64,000 nucleotides of DNA. It comes from Planoprotostelium fungivorum (taxonomy: Eukaryota > Evosea > Variosea > Cavosteliida > Cavosteliaceae). Each line of letters begins with the position of its first letter. The first letter of the stretch is position 1. The DNA lies in NCBI GenBank assembly GCA_003024175.1, contig MDYQ01000001.1:464548-528547 (forward strand), in the 5' to 3' direction. The translations under genes and the position numbers were made by a program. The notes beneath the pieces were generated by a model. The model did no database searches and was not told where the DNA came from. It saw only the letters and a program-made list of their open reading frames with translations. Below, in pieces: positions 49,485-59,891 of this stretch.

Positions 49485-49572
49485 CTTCTTATCTTTTGTC
49501 CTGCCCTCAACAAAGTTGTGAGGTGTATCTTCCTCAACTATGCGAATGCGAAAATGGCGAACGTCACCCCCG

Positions 49573-49594
49573 GGTCTTTTGAGCTCAAAAGACC
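49573..49594. repeat. 22-bp perfect palindrome
   Basis: GGTCTTTTGAGCTCAAAAGACC reads the same on both strands, with C-rich/G-rich flanks extending the dyad imperfectly. It lies about 90 bp upstream of the alpha-mannosidase ATG in the 270 bp between that gene and the end of the zinc-finger gene. It could be an operator for a dimeric factor or simply a hairpin. Confidence 0.8.
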
Positions 49595-49756
49595 GGGGAA
49601 ATTTGACTTCTGGAATCTATTCACGGTTTTAGGGTTTAAATGAGGGGACAAAGAGAGGAAAAGATCTTTGTCCTCTGAGCTAAGGAGAGCGAGACACGGG
49701 CACTTCAATTCTGAGATGTTGAGAGTTTCTCCAACGAAGAATCAGAAGTCTGTGTG

Positions 49757-51425
49757 TTACCGTCGAACACCCATCGTTTTATTCATCGGAGCCCTTGTCG
49801 TGTGGCTCAATGGCTTGTTCGCTACACCAGCACAGATGGGTACATGTCTCTCAGCTGCGTGCTTTTCGAATCTCCTCCCACAGTGTGGGCACGGGATTGG
49901 CTCTGCCGCAATGCCTATACGGCTCGATGCATTCTTGACGTTAGGTTGGCTCAATTTTTTCCCAGCAGATGTTGTACTCCCCAGATTCTTCTCTTGTACA
50001 TTATTCCTCGCCTATGCAGAGTCAGATGATCGTGAAAGGTCGTCTTCCATGGAGATGATGCGCCTGACTCACATTACTGGGACTGTTCATCGTGTTGCTC
50101 ATTCTGGGAGAGCTACTTGCACTGTGACCGGTGCTGTTGAAGCCGTTTCTATCGTTCCTCTCATTTCGATCATTTCGATCATTTCGGTCATGATTCCTCT
50201 CGTTTCGATCGTTTCTGTCATTCGTCCTTCATTCCTCTCAGATACCATCACGATCCAAAGACTCACCTTGCGGGAGGTGCAGCCGCTTTCACCGCTTGCT
50301 TCGCTGGCGCTTTCCCCTTTCCAAAGACAGATTTACAGATCTTGATATGTTTCTCGTATGGATCAGGGTTGAATCTCCTTCCACAATTGGCGCATTCCTT
50401 CTGTGATGGATCGATGGGTGATGGAACGTGAACGTAAGGTTCGTTTGGGTCTACATTTGTCAGACAATCGAAGGAGAGTGATACGTACTCGACGTCTTTC
50501 GAATGGCTGCGATGAACTGAGCTCTGTCCCTCTTCCACTTTGGCATATCTTTCAGCTTTCGGTCTTCTCCTTCCTCGTTGTTCTCTTTCTCCTTTCTGGC
50601 GGCCTCTTCCTTCTTTTCCTTTTCGATCTTGCTCAGATTTTTAGCGGCGTCCTTCAATTTGTCAGCCGACAGACACTGGGAACTTATCACACCGTTCCCA
50701 AGACTCGATGTTTGGTTGAATTGAATACTGATCGTCATCAGCGATCGTCAAGAATAGATTGGATTCACCTTTCCTCTTAGCCGCCTTTTCTTGGTTCTTC
50801 TTACAGATTTTCTCGTGTAAAGCGATACGTCCGACTGCAAACGATCTCTGGCATAGTCGACATTCGGCCATTTCTCCTGTGTCTCCAAATTCCCCTGGTT
50901 CGCCCTCCTGAACGCAGGTTCATCATCAAACGATGTATTGTTCTAAACTACCTGATATTCACGAGGGGTTGTAGGGACAGAATTTCTATCTGGTGCAGCC
51001 GGGGGAGGTGGATTTCGATTTGCACTTGTCGTTCGTGAAGACATTGGTCTGTCCGATCGATTGGATGCAGGCTGAGGAGGATAGATGATCTCATCCTCTT
51101 CCTCATCTTCTTCCTCGTGGAGGACCTGGTTGATATCAGCATGGGATGCAGATCGAGGCTCACGTTGTCATCTTCCTCCTCCCTCTGAAAATTGTTGGTG
51201 TGATTCTGTCGGCTTAATCCTTGCGGAGCACGCTGAGATGGTGGGCCACTGACTGGTTTCTTGGTAGCCGCTCTTGCCTTCAGCAGCGACAATTTTGCTG
51301 TAGGCTTAGATTCTAATGGAGGAGAGGCAGACTTGACTGGGTCTATCTCCCACGGTAATTTCTTTACAAATGGTCCTTCATCATTGAGGCTCTCGAAATG
51401 GTCACACCGGCTCACCTTTTTTCAT
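49757..51425 (-). CDS. ZC2HC1-like protein with three C2HC zinc fingers
   Basis: The ATG at 51425 gives MKK, joined by a 40-nt intron to GPFVKKLPWEIDPVKSASPP. After a basic and an acidic low-complexity part come three C2HC fingers of the C-x2-C-x12-H-x3-C type: MAECRLCQRSFAVGRIALHE with KICKK, ECANCGRRFNPDPYEKHIKI with C, and PCPHCGRRFEKHAAERHVPI with C. These match the ZC2HC1A/B/C family (GRRFxxxxxxxHxxxC). The linker after the middle finger is Lys/Ala-rich. The molecular role of the family is poorly known; links to cilia in animals exist for some members, but nothing here proves it. Intron 50100-50260 contains a 9-bp tandem repeat. The stop is at 49757. Confidence 0.8.
50163..50189. repeat. 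9-bp tandem repeat in a zinc-finger gene intron
   Basis: ATTTCGATC is repeated three times (the third copy with one change), and degenerate copies continue to about 50225. The block lies inside one intron between the second and third zinc fingers. This intron is longer than most here. Confidence 0.8.
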
Positions 51426-51572
51426 CCAACAGATAGTCGAATTATGTCTTCAGAGGTATGTAGGTGAAATGGATAGCTTGTCCCGCTATTTTGAGGCCAG
51501 ACATTTTGGTGGCACTTTTCGTTGAAAGTTTTTCACCTGACAAGATCAGATGATGATCATCACAACGGAAAC

Positions 51573-52678
51573 ATGTTCGCCGATCTATGTTCGAACCCCA
51601 AAGTCCTGAAGAATACTCTCGAATGTGAGTTTTTCAGTCGAAATGATGATTGACGATGATGATTCAGTGGGATACACCCGAATTGGATATGAGACGAGAA
51701 CGGACAGAAAACCTACCAAAGTGATACTCAGTCTTCGTTCAGTTCAAAAGCATTGCTGATGAAGATCAGATGGCTGAGATTTCTCCACCACCACAAGATC
51801 TGATTGAAAAATACCAAAACTTTCATCTGCCAAGTGGTAACCCACTAGGTAGTTCGATCAAATTTTACAGTCGCCTCACATTCCACTATGCAAAAGGAGA
51901 ATTGAACCAGGTACCTCTTCCACTTCCATCACGTCTCACCTTCATCAGCTCTTGACCAGTGGAAATGCAGTGTTACAGTCATACGACCTCATCGCCATCG
52001 AACCCAAAGACGAAGCATCATTCCGGTGTGTTGATCTCAAACCCGCGAGAGTTCTTCTGATACGATTTATCAGATTCGCCTGCACACTGGCAGAGGTAGA
52101 CATCATCACATTCGACTGCTCTCAGAAGACAAACTTTGCCATCAAGACCGGATTGGTCAAGCAGGCGATCGCCAGAGGAATCTTCTTCGAATTAAAATAC
52201 ACGCAAGGAATTGCAGGGAGTGAGTGGATGAAATGTGTGAGATGAGATGATTGCTGAGAGTGGTCAGGCTCTTGTGAGCATCTCATCTCGACTGGGACAA
52301 AACTGGCACTCGTCACGAAAGGAAAGAACATAATCTTCAGTGGCGGGTCTGATGTTGCACATCACCTGAGAGGTCCTCACGACATCATCAACTTGTGAGC
52401 CTCACCAACTTTTGTATCTCTGATCGAGAACAGGGGGGTGATGATCGGTCTGTCTACAGATAATGCCAGGAAGGCAGTGACAGTAAATCCTGCATCTGCT
52501 GTCCTGCATGGAGGTGAGAGTGATGGGAGTTAGAAGTGCTGAGAGGAGTAAAGAGACGAGAAGGACTGCAAAGGGGGCGATTGGCGTGATGAATACGTCC
52601 AAGATGAATGGTGAAGAGCAGAAGTGGAGGATCGATGGTTATTCACCAAACTCATCCTCCGATGCGATGGAAGAATAA
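51573..52678 (+). CDS. RPP30: Ribonuclease P protein subunit p30
   Basis: The start MFADLCSNPKVLKNTLE corresponds to the FADL start of the RNase P p30 (PHP-like) fold. It is followed by SIKFYSRLTFHY, LLTSGNAVLQSYDLIAIEPK, FACTLAEVDIITFDCSQKTN, TGLVKQAIARGIFFELKYTQ, KGKNIIFSGGSDVAHHLRGP with HDIINL, and GVMIGLSTDNARKAVTVNPA with SAVLHGETRRTAKGAI. This matches RPP30 across its length, including the RGPYDVxNL and GLS...A..AV motifs. RPP30 is a subunit of RNase P and MRP, which process tRNA and rRNA precursors. The C-terminal end is Ser-rich. The stop TAA (52676) lies in GAATAAAA, again joined to a poly(A) signal. The convergent gene stops 59 bp away. Confidence 0.9.
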
Positions 52679-52737
52679 AAGGAGTTGATCGATTGGGTTG
52701 AAGATGAAACGTGAGAGGAGTAGAATAAGTTAGGACT

Positions 52738-53477
52738 TTATGCGTTGGGAAAGTAGATGACCCTCCCAAAATACTTATTCACAATGAAGGTCTTCTTTCT
52801 GTCTCTCATGCCGGCTGTGAGGAAAGTTGAAAAGTCCGAACCATTCTCTGATAATGATCGCTTCCATCTTGGATCGTTATCCCAGGTGGTCTTCACACTC
52901 CACGGCTTCCTGTTCGTTATGGATAAAACGTGTCTCTCTTTGAATGATGTGAACCAACTGTTATTCCTTCAATACTCATCTCCAACCACATGGATAAAAT
53001 TGAAATGATACGGGGATTAAGAGAGCTCACCATAGCTCGACTACTGGGTTCCATCTCTTAGCGTATAAATTTTTCCATCTGAATATCATCAGAACAAAGA
53101 AGCCCGCAAGTCCTCTCACAATGATTGGTCTCTCGATATTCGAAGCCAATACCGACAGACACGAGAAGCTGACCCAGCCAAAGTTCTGAAGTCTAGATAA
53201 GAGAATATCTATAACTATATTTAGTCGACCCATATCACATGTTATATATGTCCACCTTGATGAGCAACTCTTCGAATAGAAGATTATTATCGCTTTCTTC
53301 ATATGCTACGATTTCCATACAAGGACTATGATCAACACTCTGACTGAAGAGCGGAGGAGGGAGTAAGGAGACCATCCGATGTGCGGAGTGCCTCCTCTTG
53401 AATGGAAATTTGGCTGACTGAGAGACCCGTCTACAAACACCTCCGATCTTTCTACGAACCCATATATCTATACTCAT
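52738..53477 (-). CDS. Uncharacterised membrane protein
   Basis: Four exons can be joined in phase: a basic N-terminus (MSIDIWVRRKIGGVCRRVSQ or an internal start MVSLLPPPLFSQSVDH), EESDNNLLFEELLIK, then hydrophobic NFGWVSFSCLSVLASNIERP and IIVRGLAGFFVLMIFRWKN, and a last exon RHVLSITNRKPWSVKTTWDN with DPRWKRSL and IVNKYFGRVIYFPNA. One or two membrane segments are likely, with a Trp/Arg-rich C-terminal part. I cannot name a family. The gene is more AT-rich than its neighbours and starts only 37 bp after the stop of the lipase gene upstream on the same strand. Confidence 0.55.
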
Positions 53478-53514
53478 TTATTCAAAGTCAGCACTGTGGC
53501 CTCCTCCTCTTCTG

Positions 53515-54621
53515 TTACACGTTAAACATTCCTCCACAGCCGTAAGGGTGGGCCAGCTTAGAATCAATTCCCAGGTACAAATTGTGATCGAAGAGGGAGT
53601 CGATCCAGATGGAATCGGAGCACAGAGGATCTCGTTCCGTTCAGTGTGGAAGGACATCACTCGTCTCACCTTCTGTCGCCGTGCACTTTGCAAACTCGGT
53701 GGGTGTGTTGTACCAGAATTCAGTGTTGTAGTGCTGATAGCCCACAAATTCGGGGGGTAAGTGGGGAACGGGATCCCTCTTCCAGACGATTCTCGATGCG
53801 TTGAGGTACTTGCTGCTCAGGAAGTTGGCGAACTCGGCGTTTCCAACTCTGATGTGCGTCGTAAGTTCTACGTCACTCTTCGTTCGCTCACCTGGGGCAT
53901 CCATAACTCCACAGATTGATTCGGTTCGTGATGGTCTCTGCTCTCGATCAGAGATGATGTATAGAGAAAGACACTCACTGTTGAGGGCGAAATCGACTGC
54001 GGCCAGAGAAGCGATGGCACCACCGAGAGAGTGGCCCACCACACGAACAGGTAGCTCAGGGTATCGACTCGACAACTCTTTGGCAGCAACGAGGATTTCA
54101 TCTCTTAGCGACATGTATGCTGCAGGAGACATTAGATGCGAACGGAATGTGTGTTTACCTTCCAAGAAGCCAGAGTGGACGAGAGCACCTGGAATCAGAT
54201 CGTGGAATGGAGTGGTACGGAAGTATTTCAGATCCTGCAGCCAGTTGGAGAGTCCGTGCGTTCCTCTGAAGGAGAAAATGACTGATACGAAATGTTACAC
54301 CAAGGGATGGAGGACGCTGACAACACTCACTGCTGTCTTCTGTGATACCACCATATCCAAATATTAGTTTCTCTTCTCCGTTAAAATAATGTGTCACTAC
54401 TGTCTTCTGGTTTCCAGGATACACGCACCAGTAGCATGTCCTTCTCCAATTAGAACTAACTTTCAGAGATGGTTTCACCAGTTCTTCAGCTGATCCTCGG
54501 GACAAGATGCGGACCAAGAAGAGATGAGATGCTGTCGAGCACGCTCTGTAAACTCCGGGTCTGATGTAGCGAGGACGGCCACTATGAACAGAACCTGAAT
54601 AAAGAGGAGGGTCCTCATCAT
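53515..54621 (-). CDS. Secreted class 3 (Rhizomucor-type) lipase
   Basis: A signal peptide (MMRTLLFIQVLFIVAVLATS) precedes CYWCVYPGNQKTVVTHYFNG, IFSFRGTHGLSNWLQDLKYF (oxyanion motif FRGT), GALVHSGFLEGKHTFRSHLM, and the nucleophile elbow LPVRVVGHSLGGAIASLAAV with DFALN. Then come THIRVGNAEFANFLSSKYLN and IVWKRDPVPHLPPEFVGYQH with the catalytic Asp, and a Cys-containing end (DPLCSDSIWIDSLFDHNLYL). Ser and Asp of the triad are clear; the His is most likely in the last exon (DHNLYLG). The enzyme should cleave acylglycerols outside the cell or in a lysosomal space. About six introns are present, and the exon carrying FRGT was placed by phase. Confidence 0.88.
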
Positions 54622-54656
54622 TCTCCTGCTGTTTGAAGAACCGACAGTTGTAAAAA

Positions 54657-55073
54657 ATGATGGCTCTGAAATTCATTCTCGGTGTCATTTCAATGAAACC
54701 ATTCCGTGTGACGATGTTGGTGTCAGACGAGCCGATCATGGCTTGTCTTACAACCTTCAAGTACGAATTCAAGCTGGCCCCACGACTCTGCCGCGCTGTG
54801 GGTAGAGAGATATTTATATTGCCCCATCACGGAATCCTGGGAAGATGTGGGCCCACCTGCCCTGTTCCTGTAAAAATGCCCGAACATCATGTGGTGCGTG
54901 AGATTCGTTACATTTTCTTCGTCATAGAGACTTTGTTAGCACAGTGTCCTTGGCTCTATCGCGCTAAAGGGGGGATCAGCAGAAGACCGGAAGGGTCTTT
55001 TCGTCTGTATGCAAGTGCAATCAATAGAAATACGACGGGCGCATTCGAGCAGAGTACTCTTCCATACTCCTGA
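54657..55073 (+). CDS. Doubtful 138-codon frame
   Basis: The frame runs uninterrupted from ATG (MMALKFILGVISMKPFRVTM) to TGA and begins 36 bp from the divergent lipase start. Its content (PRLCRAVGREIFILPHHGIL, EIRYIFFVIETLLAQCPWLY) shows no domain, and codon use is weaker than in neighbours. It may be a real short gene or a chance frame in the promoter region of the lipase and the seven-helix gene. No other feature is seen in 54622-55196. Confidence 0.25.
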   Translation: MMALKFILGVISMKPFRVTMLVSDEPIMACLTTFKYEFKLAPRLCRAVGREIFILPHHGILGRCGPTCPVPVKMPEHHVVREIRYIFFVIETLLAQCPWLYRAKGGISRRPEGSFRLYASAINRNTTGAFEQSTLPYS

Positions 55074-55196
55074 TGCCCCGAGAGCAATCACACCAAAGGC
55101 TGATTGTGTCGTAAGGTGGCGTGTGTACTCACCAGATGCCAAAATGACACCAGTCCAGCGTGCACTTTAAAAATCTCGAGAATCAACAACGGAAGG

Positions 55197-56735
55197 ATGC
55201 ACGCGCAGAAGACCTTGCTGTTCCTGACTTTCGTCTTCACAGGCTGCCTTTCACTCTCTTCTGACCACGTCTGGCCTGGTTCACCTTCATGCACGCACGA
55301 CAGCTGTGGAGGGACAAACGGTGGACTATGCTTGTCTGATGGAACCTGCCGCTGCTTCTCGGCGTGAGTGTCTTGATGGTGTAAATGATTCTGAATCATG
55401 ATCAGCCGCATGCCCAGTCTCGTAGACGGAATGTTCAACACCAGTAACTGCGATGATAGTGAGTGTAGAGCGTTTCAGGTACTCTCTAAAGCATTCCAGC
55501 CATCTTAGACTATCCACCCGTGGACAAATGCGTCTCTGCATTACGCATCATCAACAGCGTGGTATTCTTCGTTCTACTTCTAATCATGATCTGGAGACTC
55601 CTATTCGACTTTCTGGTCGAAGGCTTGACCGACTCTAGTGCACTGAGAAAGACGACCAGATTCGCTCTGTTCACCATCACTGGCACGTCTCTCGGTATGC
55701 ACCCTCCCCACTCCTCCTCTGACCTCTGCAGTCCAATTCTTCATGTTCGTCTCGGACTACCATGGCCTATACAACCACGTACCCTTTCAGACGTGGGAGG
55801 CCTTCTTCTACCTATCAGACTCTCTCTTCGTCATGGTCTTCTGTGTCATGTTCCTTCACTGGTGAGTCGACCCAATCACTGTCTCATTAATTTCTTATCA
55901 GGGTCGAACTGTACCAGAAGGCAGTCAAGAAGCTCCGAAACGCTGAGATGATGAGAAAGGTGGTCCATCACATGTGGCGACGATTGAGCTGACGTTCCTT
56001 CAGGTCAGCAGTCACATCAACCACGAAGTGACCGTGGAGGAGATCGTCTCCACCCTCAGATTCTTGGGAGTGCTTCGCATTCCCTTCGTGGTGATCACGA
56101 TTCTATCCTTTGTCATCTACGTGGTCAGAGTGAGCCGTCTCACTTGCATCACGACGTGACATGATCACAGGAGATTGGTAACTCTCTCATCACTGATGCT
56201 CCGTCGTACCCTCCCTTTTATTACTTCATCTGCGCTTATTACGCCGCGGTGTGGCTATCCTTCGCATTCGGTTTCATCTTCTACGGCAGACGTCTGATGA
56301 AGCTCATGCCAGAGGGTGTGGCTCACAAACTTCGATCGGTGAGAATCCTCCTCTCTTCCCTTCTCACGTGCATCAGGTGACGATCCGACTGTCAGTGGTC
56401 CTGATCATCTCGTGCATCAATGCCATCATCCTGATGTTTGGTTATCAATTTAACCGTCTCGATGCCACCAGCATCATATCGAGAGATTACATCGTCACTT
56501 TCACTCGCATGTCGGTCATCGCCATCATCCTCGAGGTGAGTTGGCGAGACGATCGTTTCGTCTGATGATGATGATGTAGATCTACATGCCCCTCAAGGAT
56601 TGGAGGATCTGGTTCTCACCTTCCGTACTTCGCTCGGGCACCAAATCGAGATCAACTGAATCGAAGGGCACTGGAAATTCTTCCGTTGAAGGAGGAGCCT
56701 CTGAGATCGCCATGACACCAAATTCGGATGTATAA
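55197..56735 (+). CDS. Seven-helix membrane protein with Cys-rich ectodomain (TOM1/THH1-like)
   Basis: A signal peptide (MHAQKTLLFLTFVFTGCLS) is followed by an EGF-like Cys-rich segment (CTHDSCGGTNGGLCLSDGTC with RC) and NCDD. Then come seven hydrophobic helices: IINSVVFFVLLLIMIWRLLF; FALFTITGTSLVQFFMFVSD; SDSLFVMVFCVMFLHW; IPFVVITILSFVIYVV; YYFICAYYAAVWLSFAFGFI; TIRLSVVLIISCINAIILMF; and TRMSVIAIILEIYMPL. The tail is Ser/Thr-rich and cytosolic. The helix pattern, with YxKAVKKLRxAE after helix 3 and FYGRRLMKLMP after helix 5, recalls TOM1/TOM3/THH1 proteins and other GPCR-like seven-pass proteins. The EGF-like ectodomain is not part of the plant family. Receptor function is an inference. It has about eight introns, and the stop is at 56733. 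Confidence 0.75.
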
Positions 56736-56898
56736 ATTAGTATTTGAATCACCTTGTGTGTACGTGATCTTGCTGTGTCCGTGATCTTGCCGTGTTCTGA
56801 GAGTAACGGAGAACATGTCGCCATATAGAGATTATGCGGTATAGAGGAAAGACTGTTTCAATATTATCTATTATTATTGTTCACGGAGAGGTGAGAGA

Positions 56899-59643
56899 TC
56901 AACTTCCACAGCTGATGCATCCCTCCTGCATGGTGCAATAGAAGACGGGCTCTTCCTCCTCGACGGGCGTGGCCTCGGGCTGAGCCTTTGCAGGTGAAGC
57001 GGGCACGTCCTTCGTCTTGGCTGCCTTCAGGGCCGTCTGGTCTACAGTGAACTTGATGGCCTCGGCGGCGGGTCTAGTTCTCATGTAGTACATTCCAGTC
57101 TTCAGTCCCTTTCTCCATGCGTAAAAGTGCATCGAAGTCAGCTTGGTGGAGTCGGGTGAGGCGACAAAGAGGTTGAAGGACTGAGACTGATCGATGAAAG
57201 CTCCACGGTCGGCGGACAGGTTGATGAGACACTTTTGAGAGATCTCCCATACGGTCTTGTACAGATCCTTTAGATCTTGGGGGATCTTGTCTACGGTCTG
57301 GATAGAACCTCCGGCAGCGATGATCTCGTTTCTCATCTGCATCACAATCAGCCACGAGGAGAGAAGAGAAACTCACGTTGTCGTCCCAGATACCAGCCTG
57401 GATGAGATCCTCTACCAGCTGTCTGTTGATGATGGTGAACTCTCCGGCCAAGACTCTTCTCGAGTAGATGTTGGAGGTGTAAGGCTCGAAGCACTCGTTG
57501 TTACCCATGATCTGAGATGTCGTGGCAGTGGGCATGGGAGCAACCAGAAGAGAGTTGCGGAGTCCGTGGATCTACAACCGTCAGCACTGGGATCAGCACT
57601 AGGGATGAGGATCACCTTCATCTGAGCCTTGAGTCCAGTCCAGTCCCATCTGTTGCTGGGTTGAACGTTCCACATGTCGTACTGCAAGATTCCCTTGGAG
57701 GAAGGAGAGCCGGGGTACGTCTCATAGTATCCCTCCTCGGAGGCGAGCTCGACGGAGGCAGTGACAGCACCAAAGTAGATGGTCTCGAAGATGTCGCGGT
57801 TCAGATCGGCCGCTGCGTTCGATTCGAAGGGAAGGCGTAGGCGGATGAAGACGTCGGCGAGACCTTGGACACCGAGACCGATGGGTCTGTGTCTCATGTT
57901 GGACTTCTTTGCTTCTGGAATGGGGTAGAAGTTTCCATCGATGATGCGGTTCAAGTTTCTCGTGATGACCTTGGTCACCTGAGAGGAATTAGAACAGAGG
58001 AAGGAGAAGAGAAGGAAGGAGAAGAGAGAGAAGGAGAGAGTCTCACCTCAAAGAGCTTCTTGTGATCAAACTTTCCGTCGACGATGAATTTGGGGAGGGC
58101 GATGGAGGCCAAGTTGCAGACGGCGACCTCATCGGGGGAGGTGTACTCCATGATCTCCGTGCAGAGGTTGCTGCTCTTGATGGTTCCCAAGTTCTGCTGG
58201 TTGCTCTTTCTGTTGGCAGAGTCCTTGTACAGCATGTAAGGGGTTCCTGTCTCCACCTGAGAGTCCAAGATGCTGAACCACAAGTCCTGCGCTCTCATCT
58301 TCTTTCTGGCCAGTCCAGGTGTGTTCTCGTACTTGGTGTACAGTGCCTCGAATTCCTCTCCCCACACGTCGGCGAGGCCCTTGGCCTCGTTGGGGCAGAA
58401 GAGGGACCACTCCTCGTCGGCCTCGACTCTCTTCATGAAGAGATCGGGGATCCACAGGGCGTAGAAGAGATCTCTCGCACGGTTCTCCTCCTTTCCGTGG
58501 TTCTTCCTTAAGTCCAAAAAGTTCATGACGTCGGCGTGCCATGGCTCGAGGTAGATGGCAAAGGCTCCCTTTCTCTTACCGCCACCCTGATCGACGTACC
58601 TGGCGGTGTCGTTGAAGACTCTGAGCATGGGGACGAGGCCGTTGGACTGACCGTTGGTGCCGCGGATGTAAGACTCGGAGGCTCTGATCTTGTGGACGGA
58701 GAGACCGATGCCACCGGCAGATTTAGAGATGAGTGCGCAACGCTTGAGGGTGTCGTAGATTCCGTCGATGGAGTCCTCCTTCATGTCCAACAGGAAGCAG
58801 GATGACATCTGGGGGGTGGGGGTACCAGCGTTGAAGAGGGTGGGGGTGGCGTGGGTGAAGAGGAGCTGGGAGAGGAGGTCGTAGGTCTCGATGACCTTCT
58901 TGATGTCCTTCTTGTGGATGCCCAGAGCCACTCTCATGTACATGTGCTGGGGTCTCTCGACGATCTGGTTGTTGATCTTGAAGAGGTACGATTTCTGCAG
59001 GGTGCGGAATCCAAAGTAGTCGAAGCTGAAGTCTCTGCTGTGCTGGATGGCCGCCTCTAATTCTTCGGCGTTCTCCTTTGCGATCTGGATCTTGTCAGAA
59101 GAATGTCGTCGAGAGGAGAGACGAAGTCACCTGGTATACGTCGTCAGCAATGAGGGGGGCGGGCTCGCCAGTGGTGGGGTGGATGCAGTTATACAGGGCA
59201 TCCATGACTTTAGAGTACGAAGACTCTGTCTGCTTCTGGAGATTGGAGATGGCCATACGTGCTGCCAAATCTCCATATCCTGGGTGGACTGTGATCATGG
59301 CGGCTGCGGTTTCGGCGGCCAGATTATCCTAGATAGGTGATTAGAGGGGAGAGAAAAATATATAGAAGGCACACACCAGCTCCTCAGTCTTCACGCCAGA
59401 GTATACACCTTGAATGACTCTCTGAGCAACGACGACAGCATCGACGTTGTCAGGATTAAGCTTGGGCTCTAGATCACATAGAGTTTGAATTCTAGCCGTG
59501 ATCTTGTCGAAGAAGACCTAATGTGAAGTTAGCATTTTATGTAGAGGAAGGTGCTGAGAAATACTCACGGGTTGCTGTGTTCCGTCTCTCTTAATCACGT
59601 AAGTCTTTCCCTTGGTAGGGGAAGAGAAGTTGATCGCGGGCAT
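56899..59643 (-). CDS. RRM1: Ribonucleotide reductase class I large subunit
   Basis: The N-terminal ATP-cone ([20 protein letters not shown]) is followed by the catalytic barrel: [20 protein letters not shown] with the redox Cys, [40 protein letters not shown] with NLAS (Asn, radical Cys, Glu and partner Cys), [20 protein letters not shown], and [20 protein letters not shown]. The radical-transfer tyrosines are in [13 protein letters not shown]. The C-terminus ends with [18 protein letters not shown], whose CxxC pair reduces the active site. All essential residues are present and the length (about 800) is normal. The enzyme makes deoxyribonucleotides. Six or seven introns are present; the largest exon is 58943-57975. 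A TTTCCCGC E2F-like site lies 57 bp upstream of the ATG, as in many eukaryotes. No small subunit is in the window. Confidence 0.97.
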
Positions 59644-59699
59644 CGCGCGCTTGTTGTTGTGAGGAAAATAAGTTCTCAATGGACATTCAAACGGCTTTT

Positions 59700-59707
59700 T
59701 TTCCCGC
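59700..59707. promoter_or_regulatory. E2F-like site at the ribonucleotide reductase promoter
   Basis: TTTCCCGC (GCGGGAAA on the gene's strand) lies within a run of T's 57 bp before the RNR start codon. RNR large-subunit genes are classical S-phase E2F targets in plants and animals. Regulation here is inferred. Confidence 0.5.
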
Positions 59708-59891
59708 TCGGAGCTGGGATGATCACGTGATCTCTGCGTTCCCGATTCGTCATCGGACTGACATCACGTTCACACGATGTTCTTCCCTTCGTCATCTTGC
59801 ATGATAACATCTTTAACACGCGAGACGACAATTAATTTCAAAAAAAGCAGAAGATTCTCAACCATCTCATTCTCCCTCTCCTTTTTATTCC

